From: Nitrosomonadales bacterium
GTDB lineage: Bacteria; Pseudomonadota; Gammaproteobacteria; Burkholderiales; Gallionellaceae
NCBI GenBank assembly: GCA_016218465.1
Contig: JACREA010000208.1
Coordinates: 1-6,294 of the forward strand
Length of the DNA: 6,294 nucleotides
Reading direction: 5' to 3'
The notes beneath the pieces are model-generated. The model was given only the letters and a program-made list of their open reading frames with translations. It had not been told where the DNA came from and did no database searches. Shown one piece after another: positions 1 to 5,778 of this stretch; position 1 is the first letter of the stretch, and each line of letters begins with the position of its first letter. The position numbers and the translations under genes are program-made.

Positions 1-445
1 AGTGCATTACAGCGATATACCACCACCAAAGGCTGAGCAGGTTGAAACCAGAAAATTTTCCAGTACAACCGGTTCGGACGATACATTGCCCTATGAAACG
101 CGCCGAGCGCAACAAAATTTTCCGGTTACATTGTACATTGGGCCTGGCTGCGGCGAGACATGTAATCAGGCGCACAGCTTGTTGAATAAACGCGGCATTC
201 CATACAACGAAAAATCACTGAAAACAAAAGAAGATATCGAAGCGTTCAAGCAACTATCCGGCATCGAAGGCGTTCCCGTGCTGTCAGTCGGCAAAACTTT
301 TTTGAGAGGATTTCTGGCCGAGCAGTGGCACAGTGAACTCGACATTGCCGGTTATCCGAAGATTCCTCCGTATCGCGCACCCGGTAAGCCTTTCACTCCA
401 GATGCAGCAAACCGAGAGTCTGCGGACAGCTCGTCCGCGAAATGA
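1..445 (+). CDS. DUF4124-glutaredoxin protein, 5' end cut by window
   Basis: This is a likely periplasmic thiol-redox protein. The frame is open to the window edge, and its first residues (VHYSDIPPP) match the end of a DUF4124 domain, whose usual pattern is KWxDxxGxxHYSDxPP. The GTG at position 2 is therefore probably an internal valine, and the true start with a signal peptide lies upstream. Counting from that valine, a glutaredoxin-like domain covers about residues 40-118: VTLYIGPGC, a C50-G-E-T-C54 pair, an RGIPY strand, the cis-proline segment GVPVLSVG (P92) and a final GF..E.W helix. The CxxxC spacing differs from the CPxC of classical glutaredoxins; from memory it is usual in this DUF4124-linked family. 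The last 25 residues form a Pro/Ser-rich tail. The stop overlaps the xth start by 4 bases (ATGA), so the two are probably cotranscribed. The substrate is unknown. Confidence 0.85.
   Translation, partial: VHYSDIPPPKAEQVETRKFSSTTGSDDTLPYETRRAQQNFPVTLYIGPGCGETCNQAHSLLNKRGIPYNEKSLKTKEDIEAFKQLSGIEGVPVLSVGKTFLRGFLAEQWHSELDIAGYPKIPPYRAPGKPFTPDAANRESADSSSAK
422..438 (+). promoter_or_regulatory. GC-rich hairpin directly before the xth start codon
   Basis: GCGGAC (422-427) pairs perfectly with GTCCGC (433-438) around a five-base loop, AGCTC. The stem ends three bases before the xth ATG at 442. No clear Shine-Dalgarno sequence is visible in front of that ATG, and the only weak GGA lies inside the stem. 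A ribosome finishing the upstream gene would have to melt the hairpin, which fits translational coupling through the ATGA overlap. The pairing is seen directly; the regulatory role is inferred. Confidence 0.35.
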
Positions 446-1203
446 AGCTGGCTACCTGGAACGTCAATTCGCTGAAAGTGCGCCTGCCGCACGTTTTGAA
501 ATGGCTCGCTGAAAATCCTGTAGAAGTGCTGTGCCTGCAGGAGACTAAACAACAGGACGAGGATTTCCCGCAAGCTGAATTGCAGGTTGCGGGCTTCCAC
601 AGCGTATTCAGCGGTCAGAAGACATACAACGGCGTGGCGATACTTAGCCGCGAACCGGCCAGCGATGTCCAGTACGGTATTCCTGATTATGCCGATGACC
701 AGAAGCGCGTCATCGCCGCCACTTTCAATGATATTCGCGTTGTTTGTTTGTATGTTCCGAACGGCCAGAGCGTGGATTCAGACAAGTATTATTACAAACT
801 GGGCTGGCTCAGCGCGCTGCGCGAATGGCTGAGAGACGAACTCACGCGCCACCCGAAGCTGGTGGCGCTCGGCGATTACAACATCGCACCTGAAGATTGT
901 GACGTTCATGATCCGGTAGCATGGCAAGGCAACGTGCTGGTCAGCGAAGCCGAGCGCATCCAGTTTCAGAACCTTATCAAACTCGGCTTGCGCGACAGTT
1001 TCCGCATGTTCGAGCAGGCTGAAAAATCATTCACCTGGTGGGACTACCGCATGATGGCGTTCCGCCGCAACCAGGGTGCGCGCATCGACCATATTCTTGT
1101 CAGCGATCCGCTCGCCGTGCAATGCAGGAGCTGCGTGATAGACAAAGCGCCGCGCAGACTGGAACGTCCGTCGGATCATGCGCCGGTGGTGATAGAGTTG
1201 TAA
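442..1203 (+). CDS. xth: Exodeoxyribonuclease III (AP endonuclease, Xth family)
   Basis: This is a metal-dependent AP endonuclease and 3'-5' exonuclease acting in cytoplasmic base-excision repair. The 253-residue protein is a complete endonuclease/exonuclease/phosphatase-fold domain. Visible active-site elements are WNVNSLK with N7, LQETK with metal ligand E34, YNGVAIL (62-68), LYVPNG with Y104, LGDYNIAPEDCDVHD with D145 and N147, SFTWWDYR (196-203), RIDHIL (214-219) and the terminal PSDHAPV with D245-H246. All catalytic positions expected from E. coli XthA are present and the length is normal for the family, so it should be active. The ATG at 442 is chosen because homology begins at its first residues (MKLATWNVNS). 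It overlaps the preceding stop by 4 bases, lacks a clear Shine-Dalgarno sequence and follows a hairpin, suggesting coupled translation. With the ExoA-type copy near 2330-2920 decayed, this may be the main enzyme of its class, though the rest of the genome is not visible. Confidence 0.96.
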   Translation: MKLATWNVNSLKVRLPHVLKWLAENPVEVLCLQETKQQDEDFPQAELQVAGFHSVFSGQKTYNGVAILSREPASDVQYGIPDYADDQKRVIAATFNDIRVVCLYVPNGQSVDSDKYYYKLGWLSALREWLRDELTRHPKLVALGDYNIAPEDCDVHDPVAWQGNVLVSEAERIQFQNLIKLGLRDSFRMFEQAEKSFTWWDYRMMAFRRNQGARIDHILVSDPLAVQCRSCVIDKAPRRLERPSDHAPVVIEL

Positions 1204-1320
1204 ATGGCTGCCGAATTGAAATCGCGGTTTGTACCTTATGCATAAAATGGCTCATCGTTTCTACAATTCGGGCGTTCCTGAACAAGTACCTGCATGATGC
1301 GACTCCTATCCAGCGTTTAC

Positions 1321-2187
1321 CTAAGCCAGCTGCGAGGCCTGTACGGCTAGTTCATTCACCGAGTTCTGGATGTCATCGGCTTTTTCAGGATCTATACCCA
1401 GAGCTTGCCATTCTTGTTCGGTTATCGCGCCACTGGTGTGTTCTGTGATGCTAAAATTTGGTAATAGCTTTTCGGCCACTGCGACCAAATGTACTAGTGC
1501 GTTTGTACCAGCTTCCTTATCGAGAATGGGTGGATGGTGGTAAGCCAGCACCTCAATGATTTCGGGGGGTAAATTCCAGTGCCACCCTAAGTGCGCACCG
1601 GTCTGGCAGTGTGTAATGCCTAACACCTCCATCTCGATTTCCTGTACCGGACGCCCCGCTTGCTGTTGTATTTGCAGGTGCAGATCATTGCTCGCAGCAC
1701 TATCGACGTGGTGGAGTGCCATGAAGCCTATGTCATGCAACAATCCTGACAGAAATATCTGGTCTTCATCGGGGCGATGCGATCTTGGCATGGATTGAGC
1801 AATGTCGCGCATGGTGATGGCGATGGTCATGCTGTGTAGCCACAAATCATGCGGGTTGAAATGTTTTCCAGGCGCCAATTTCACAAAATTGGACATCGAT
1901 GCGATTCCAATCGCTACCGATTTGACTTTGTTGATGCCGAGCAGCGTAGCCGCTTCGTTCACCAAGCTTATCCTGCGCGACAGCCCCATCATCGGTGAGT
2001 TGGCCAAACCGATGATGCGTGCAGAAATCTGAGGGTCTTGTCCAATCAGTTTAATCAACTGTGTTTCGCCAGCATCGGTATCCAAAGGCAGCGCCAGAAG
2101 TTTCTGGGCGATGGCAGGCATGGCGGGGAGGGAGTTGATGTTTTCCAGTGCGCGTTTTAGTTTCTGACGTTTATCGTTATCAGTCAT
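1321..2187 (-). CDS. HDOD-domain protein
   Basis: This 288-residue cytoplasmic protein is built almost entirely of an HDOD domain, a helical relative of the HD phosphohydrolases found in bacterial signalling and regulatory proteins. Typical features in order are the N-terminal INSLPAMPAIAQKLL (17-31), IGQDPQISARIIGLANSP (48-65), an LLGINKVKSVAI helix (82-93), LWLHS (115-119), the HD pair H151-D152 in SGLLHDIG, and EVLGITHCQTGAHLGWHW followed by AYHHPP (H217-H218). Retention of the HD pair and several flanking histidines is notable because many HDOD domains are degenerate; metal binding is possible but unproven. No GGDEF, EAL or receiver domain is attached. The frame extends upstream to 2298, but that part reads through the promoter and ExoA remnant without homology, so the ATG at 2187 is preferred. 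The gene is convergent with xth and appears to be a single transcription unit. Biological target unknown. Confidence 0.9.
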   Translation of the reverse strand: MTDNDKRQKLKRALENINSLPAMPAIAQKLLALPLDTDAGETQLIKLIGQDPQISARIIGLANSPMMGLSRRISLVNEAATLLGINKVKSVAIGIASMSNFVKLAPGKHFNPHDLWLHSMTIAITMRDIAQSMPRSHRPDEDQIFLSGLLHDIGFMALHHVDSAASNDLHLQIQQQAGRPVQEIEMEVLGITHCQTGAHLGWHWNLPPEIIEVLAYHHPPILDKEAGTNALVHLVAVAEKLLPNFSITEHTSGAITEQEWQALGIDPEKADDIQNSVNELAVQASQLA

Positions 2188-2227
2188 TATATTTGCCTTT
2201 AAGGATCGTGCCCAAGATGAGAACCGA

Positions 2228-2256
2228 ATAATATTTTGGTTACTCCTGATTGTCCA
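2228..2256 (-). promoter_or_regulatory. Putative sigma70 promoter of the HDOD gene
   Basis: Read leftward, a -35 element TGGACA (2256-2251, five of six consensus bases) is followed by a 17-base spacer and a -10 element TATTAT (2233-2228, five of six). Transcription would begin near 2221 and leave a leader of about 34 bases before the ATG at 2187. The ribosome site is modest (AAAGG about 2202-2198). Found by eye; no start-site data. Confidence 0.5.
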
Positions 2257-2329
2257 TGTATCAAAACAGAAGCCGGATACAGGTTCCAACCGACGCAATG
2301 GAAATCGAAACGATCAGAACAATCAGGAG
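2243..2329. repeat. 11-bp perfect inverted repeat with 65-base spacer
   Basis: CTCCTGATTGT (2243-2253) and ACAATCAGGAG (2319-2329) are exact reverse complements. The right arm begins where recognisable ExoA homology ends (about 2330), and the left arm overlaps the putative HDOD -35 box. It could be a scar of a small inserted or rearranged segment, or chance. No flanking target duplication is visible and no reading frame inside the spacer has meaning. Function unassigned. Confidence 0.4.
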
Positions 2330-2920
2330 CCATGGTTTCAAATCGCCAAATATTCTGGTGTAACTCACTAAACCTACCCTGTCGAATATCTTGCTTAGCC
2401 AGGCGCGTTTCTCGGGCAGAAAACCGGAAATTTTCTGGTTGCCGCGCCAATTTTCCAAATCAATCTCTTTGTGCGCAATATTCCAGCCACCGCATATCAA
2501 TACTTCGCGTCCGCTTGCTCGCAATTCGGCAGGAAAGCCGCCATGAATTTGAACTTTACTTCCTGGCGTTCCTCGCCACTTGAGCAGGATGGCAGATACA
2601 GCGGCACAACGCTGAAATCGGCAAAATCCGCGCGTATATAACGCCACTCTGCATCAAACTCCGCGATACCCAGCCCTTCGATGACCTGCTGCGGTTGCTT
2701 GCGGCAATAAATCCCCGCGCCGCTATAAGCCTTCATTTCCGCATATATGGAAATATTCTCGACAACTCGGCGGATTGAGCATCTGGTCAGTCATGTCCGA
2801 TACTTGCGCCTTGAGTTCCTGCAAGCAAACGATGTCAGCATCCTGCTGCGTGAGCCATTCAAAAACCCCCTTTCTGGCGGCTGAGCGGATGCCGTTCAAG
2901 TTGAAAGAAATTATCCGCAT
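2330..2920 (-). pseudogene. Decayed ExoA-type exodeoxyribonuclease III
   Basis: Three pieces in two frames make up the first three quarters of an ExoA-type exonuclease III (normally about 255 residues). Piece one starts at ATG 2920 with MRIISFNLNGIRSAARKG and keeps the metal-site LQELK. An apparent one-base insertion near 2743-2748 (CATATATG) shifts the frame. Piece two reads AYSGAGIYCRKQPQQVIEGLGIAEFDAEWRYI through LYLPSCSS and EVKFKFMAAFLP. A one-base loss near 2526-2532 then restores the original frame for piece three, with ELRASGREVLICGGWNIAHKEIDLENWR and FLPEKRAWLSKIFDRVG. The family's catalytic CGDWN motif reads CGGWN here (GGC at 2488-2486), and YLPSGS reads YLPSCS. Homology fades near 2330: the YTWW and terminal SDHAP motifs are absent, apart from a doubtful VGW echo near 2285. 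Several independent lesions make sequencing error alone unlikely. It is divergent from pyrE. Confidence 0.9.
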
Positions 2921-2952
2921 GAAATTTCGGTGACCAGATTTGAAGTTGCGCC

Positions 2953-2960
2953 ATTATAAT
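2953..2960 (+). promoter_or_regulatory. Consensus -10 box, probable pyrE promoter
   Basis: A perfect TATAAT lies at 2955-2960, placing transcription initiation near 2967 and giving a leader of about 27 bases before the pyrE ATG. The best upstream -35 match is weak: GTGACC at 2930-2935, four of six, with a 19-base spacer. The full octamer ATTATAAT (2953-2960) is its own reverse complement, so the same bases offer a -10 box toward the decayed exonuclease, though no -35 match is visible on that side. Confidence 0.45.
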
Positions 2961-2993
2961 GACGCATCTTCAGCTCAGCCGATTGTATTGATC

Positions 2994-3641
2994 ATGTTCA
3001 AATTCAGACAGGATTTCATCCGCTTTGCCGTACAGCAAAAAGTATTGAGTTTTGGAGAATTTCAAACGAAGGCAGGGCGTTTGTCTCCGTATTTTTTTAA
3101 CGCGGGGTTATTCAACGATGGCGCATCATTAAGAAGCCTGTCGCAGTTTTACGCCCAGGCAATTCTTGCCTCTGAAACACCCTTTGATATGCTGTTTGGC
3201 CCCGCTTACAAAGGCATCCCGCTGGTTGCAGGGACCGCCATCGCGCTGGCTGAACAGGGAAGCAACGTGCCTTATTGCTACAACCGCAAGGAGGCCAAAG
3301 ACCACGGTGAAGGCGGCACGACAGTAGGCGCAAAACTGCAGGGCAAGGTCTTGATCGTCGATGACGTGATTTCTGCCGGAACTTCCGTGCGAGAGTCTAT
3401 CGATCTGATTCGCTCGGCTGGCGCCGAGCCATGCGGGGTGGTTATCGCATTGGACCGTATGGAGCGCGGCCAAGGCGAACTTTCTGCTGCGCAGGAAGTG
3501 CAACGCAACTATAATATCCCGGTAATGTCTATCGCAACCCTGAGCGACCTGCTCGGTTATTTGCATGATGAAGATGATCTGGTGCAGAATCTGTATGCCA
3601 CACAGATGTATCGGGACAAATACGGAGTGAAAAATGACTAG
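2994..3641 (+). CDS. pyrE: Orotate phosphoribosyltransferase
   Basis: PyrE joins orotate to PRPP to make orotidine 5'-monophosphate in de novo UMP synthesis, in the cytoplasm. The 215-residue length is close to the 213 of E. coli PyrE. Motifs include K26 and the orotate-site SPYFFN (31-36), FGPAYKGIPL with Y72-K73, the flexible catalytic loop YNRKEAKDHGEGG with R98, K99, K102 and H104, and the PRPP-binding VLIVDDVISAGTS (119-131) with D123-D124. All expected key residues are present. The ATG at 2994 is chosen because homology begins at MFKFRQDFIRFA. An in-frame TTG at 2940 would place the -10 box inside the coding sequence. No strong Shine-Dalgarno sequence precedes the ATG. The 3' end overlaps the following DUF4124 gene by 8 bases, suggesting cotranscription. 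The neighbour on the left is the divergent ExoA pseudogene. Confidence 0.97.
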   Translation: MFKFRQDFIRFAVQQKVLSFGEFQTKAGRLSPYFFNAGLFNDGASLRSLSQFYAQAILASETPFDMLFGPAYKGIPLVAGTAIALAEQGSNVPYCYNRKEAKDHGEGGTTVGAKLQGKVLIVDDVISAGTSVRESIDLIRSAGAEPCGVVIALDRMERGQGELSAAQEVQRNYNIPVMSIATLSDLLGYLHDEDDLVQNLYATQMYRDKYGVKND

Positions 3642-4254
3642 GAACAGATTGCTTGTTGCGCTTATCCTCGGTACGTTTTTCAGCTTGCCCTCTTCGGCAA
3701 AGCTATACAAGTGGGTGGATGAAAAAGGCACAACACACTACGGCGAAACCATCCCGCCGGAATATGCCGGCCAAGGTCGTGCCGAGTTGAACAAGGATGG
3801 CCGGGTAGTAAAAAAGCAGGACGTGCTTACTCCCGAGCAGCTTCGCGCCGAACGTGATGCCAAGGAACAGGCAGATGCAAAAAAACGGGAAGATGAAAAG
3901 GCAGCAATAGAAGCGAAGCGCCGCGACAAGGCGCTTATTGATACTTATAACAGCCCGGATGAAATCGATCTGGCACGCAAACGCAATCTGCAGCAAATCG
4001 AGTTGCGCATCAGCCGCATCAATTCAAATCTGAAAATGGCCAACGAAAATTTGCTTGGTTTGCAAAAAGAAGCCGACGACTTCAACAAGGCAAACAAACC
4101 AATACCAAAAGACTTGCAGGATGACTTGAAGGAAGCGCAGGAAAGGTTGGACAAACTGCAAAAAGATTTGGAAAAAGCGCAGGATGAAAAGGCAACGATG
4201 GATGCTCGCTTCGATGCCGACAAGGCACGCTACAAGATGTTAACCGGCAAGTAA
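3634..4254 (+). CDS. Secreted DUF4124 protein with C-terminal coiled coil
   Basis: This 206-residue protein is predicted to be exported to the periplasm; its function is unknown. The N-terminus is a Sec-type signal peptide (positive MTRNR, hydrophobic core about 6-18, likely cleavage after A22 in PSSA). The mature start KLYKWVDEKGTTHYGETIPP (23-42) is a DUF4124 domain, named in Pfam but with no established biochemical role. From about residue 65 it is highly charged and helical, with Lys/Glu/Asp/Ala-rich stretches and heptad-like leucines to the end (for example LQDDLKEAQERLDKLQKDLE), as expected for a long coiled coil. The ATG at 3634 has a good ribosome site (GGAG at 3624-3627) inside the end of pyrE, which it overlaps by 8 bases. 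It shares only DUF4124 with the protein at the left edge, which carries a glutaredoxin domain instead. Its TAA abuts the opposing stop of the carbonic anhydrase gene. Confidence 0.9.
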   Translation: MTRNRLLVALILGTFFSLPSSAKLYKWVDEKGTTHYGETIPPEYAGQGRAELNKDGRVVKKQDVLTPEQLRAERDAKEQADAKKREDEKAAIEAKRRDKALIDTYNSPDEIDLARKRNLQQIELRISRINSNLKMANENLLGLQKEADDFNKANKPIPKDLQDDLKEAQERLDKLQKDLEKAQDEKATMDARFDADKARYKMLTGK

Positions 4255-4884
4255 TTACAGCACCTCAAACTGGCGTTCGGTTGCGTTATAGCCCAGCAAC
4301 TCACCGCGTTCAATGTCGAAATACCACCCATGCAGCGCGAGCGTGCCTTGCTCGACACGCAAGCGTATCCAGGAAAAAGTCATCAGGTTATCCAGTGAAA
4401 CCAATATTGCCTGCTGTTCGCAGGCACGATGATGTGCGGCGCTACCTGCGTCTGCGAATTCCCGGCTTACCCGTTCCCGTGCAGAATCGGCTATTCCCAT
4501 CCATTCTGAAATGAACGCGTCTCCTTTTTGCACATCTCCTTCCAGAAGAGCACGAATACCGCCGCAATGAGCATGCCCCAACACGATAAGGTGCTCGACA
4601 TTCAGCTTGCGCACGCCAAACTCCAGCGCTGCGCTGGTGCCGTGATAGTGTCCCTGATTTTCGGCGGGAGGAACAAGATTGGCTACATTGCGAATGACAA
4701 ACAAATCGCCGGGCGCGCAGTCCAGTATCAAAGCAGGGTCGACGCGCGCATCGCAGCATGCGACCACAAGAGTTTTAGGGGTCTGCCCCTGTTCGACCAA
4801 CTCACGAAACAACGAGTCATTTTGCGAAAAATGCCTTTCGCGGAAGCGTGAAAAGCCTTCGATGAGCTGCTTGGGCGAACTCAC
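4255..4884 (-). CDS. Beta-class carbonic anhydrase
   Basis: This zinc enzyme interconverts CO2 and bicarbonate in the cytoplasm. The 209-residue protein is a complete beta-class domain. The zinc-site segment VACCDARVDP supplies C43, D45 and R47 (usual form CSDSR), and GHAHCGG supplies H104 and C107. GDLFVIRNVANLVPP (59-73) and the TSAALEFGVRKLNVEHLIVLG strand region are typical, and ALHGWYFDIERGELLGYN near the C-terminus matches the family. The start is a GTG at 4884, whose GTGA overlaps the purC stop by 4 bases. No Shine-Dalgarno sequence is visible, and a small stem (CGCC/GGCG, 4895-4898 with 4886-4889) sits one base before the GTG, so translation probably depends on coupling to purC. Bicarbonate is used by PurK and by carbamoyl-phosphate synthesis, which makes the purine-operon context sensible. 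The symbol can would be plausible but orthology to E. coli Can is not established here. Confidence 0.94.
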   Translation of the reverse strand: MSSPKQLIEGFSRFRERHFSQNDSLFRELVEQGQTPKTLVVACCDARVDPALILDCAPGDLFVIRNVANLVPPAENQGHYHGTSAALEFGVRKLNVEHLIVLGHAHCGGIRALLEGDVQKGDAFISEWMGIADSARERVSREFADAGSAAHHRACEQQAILVSLDNLMTFSWIRLRVEQGTLALHGWYFDIERGELLGYNATERQFEVL

Positions 4885-5765
4885 GCGCCAGTCAGGCGTT
4901 GCGCCGCTTCGCGATATTTGCTGGCAGTTTTTTGAAGCACCTCCTGCGGAATATGCGGTGCAGGCGGTTGCTTGTTCCAGCCAGATGATTCAAGCCAGTC
5001 GCGAACAAACTGCTTGTCAAAACTGGGCGGATTGCTGCCGACATGGTACTGATCGGCTGGCCAGAAACGCGAAGAATCCGGAGTGAGCGCTTCATCGATC
5101 AGATATAGCTTGCCCGTTTCATCAACGCCGAATTCGAATTTTGTATCGGCGATAATGATGCCCTTGCTTGCCGCATAATTTGCCGCTTCAGTATAGAGCG
5201 CCAGCGTCGCATCTCGCACTTCCTTGGCACGCATTTCGCCGAGCAATTTGACGGCCTGTTCAAAGGAAATATTCTCATCATGTTCGCCTGCCGCTGCCTT
5301 GGTAGATGGCGTAAACAAAGGCTGCGGCAATTTTTCTGCCTCGCGTAATCCGGCAGGCAATTTATTTCCGCATACCGCACCTGTCTTTTGATAATCCTTC
5401 CAGCCGGAACCGGCCAGATAGCCGCGCACAATCGCCTCGATTGGCAATGGCTTCAGCTTCATGGTGACAAAAGCGCGCCCCTTCACCTGGGCTTGTTCAT
5501 GCTCACCCTTGACCACCGACTCGGGCGCGATGCCGGTCAGGTGATTCGGAATGACATGCCGCAGTTTGTCAAACCAGAAATTCGACACGCTGGTCAACAC
5601 TTCGCCCTTGCCAGGAATCGGGTCCGGCAATATCACGTCGAAAGCAGAAAGCCGGTCGGTCTGCACGATCAATAAATGTTTCGAGTCCACTTCATAGAGA
5701 TCGCGCACCTTGCCGCGGTGCAAAAACTTCAGGCTTGTGAGATTGGATTCGTGCAATACAGACAT
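4881..5765 (-). CDS. purC: SAICAR synthase (phosphoribosylaminoimidazole-succinocarboxamide synthase)
   Basis: PurC condenses CAIR with aspartate using ATP to form SAICAR in purine synthesis. The 294-residue protein is of the longer type seen in many proteobacteria and resembling yeast Ade1, longer than the roughly 237-residue E. coli enzyme. Motifs in order are FLHRGKVRDLYEV (14-26, nucleotide-binding), QTDRLSAFDVILPDPIPGKG (35-54), LPIEAIVRGYLAGSGW (107-122), FTPSTKAAAGEHDENIS (151-167), IIIADTKFEFGVD (203-215) and the LIDEALTPDSSRFW signature (222-235). The ATG at 5765 is chosen because homology starts there; upstream extension to 5861 reads through the purE end and is arginine-rich without homology. 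The gap to the purE stop is 13 bases and contains a GAGG that may be the ribosome site. The TGA at the end overlaps the carbonic anhydrase GTG by 4 bases. Confidence 0.97.
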   Translation of the reverse strand: MSVLHESNLTSLKFLHRGKVRDLYEVDSKHLLIVQTDRLSAFDVILPDPIPGKGEVLTSVSNFWFDKLRHVIPNHLTGIAPESVVKGEHEQAQVKGRAFVTMKLKPLPIEAIVRGYLAGSGWKDYQKTGAVCGNKLPAGLREAEKLPQPLFTPSTKAAAGEHDENISFEQAVKLLGEMRAKEVRDATLALYTEAANYAASKGIIIADTKFEFGVDETGKLYLIDEALTPDSSRFWPADQYHVGSNPPSFDKQFVRDWLESSGWNKQPPAPHIPQEVLQKTASKYREAAQRLTGA

Positions 5766-5778
5766 CGGGAGCCTCGGA

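Noticed and set aside
1204..1320. Possible terminator between xth and the HDOD gene: CCGAATTG (1211-1218) with CAATTCGG (1264-1271), plus a TTATGCATAA palindrome at 1236-1245 and an AAATGGCT direct repeat
   Set aside because: The 8-bp arms are 45 bases apart with no following U-tract, so a standard intrinsic terminator is not supported; the short repeats are within chance expectation.
2188..2298. N-terminal extension of the HDOD protein by 37 residues
   Set aside because: It reads through the putative promoter and the ExoA remnant and shows no domain similarity; the ATG at 2187 fits the HDOD start.
2497..2920. Programmed ribosomal frameshifting in the ExoA-type gene
   Set aside because: Two shifts in opposite directions, no slippery heptamer with a following structure that I could see, a lost catalytic Asp and a missing C-terminus all point to decay instead.
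2940..2993. In-frame TTG extension of pyrE by 18 residues
   Set aside because: The extension contains the TATAAT box and has no PyrE homology; homology begins at the ATG at 2994.
4281..5086. Several open frames of 77-135 codons on the + strand opposite carbonic anhydrase and purC
   Set aside because: They are antisense shadows of well-supported genes, lack recognisable domains and have no ribosome sites of note.
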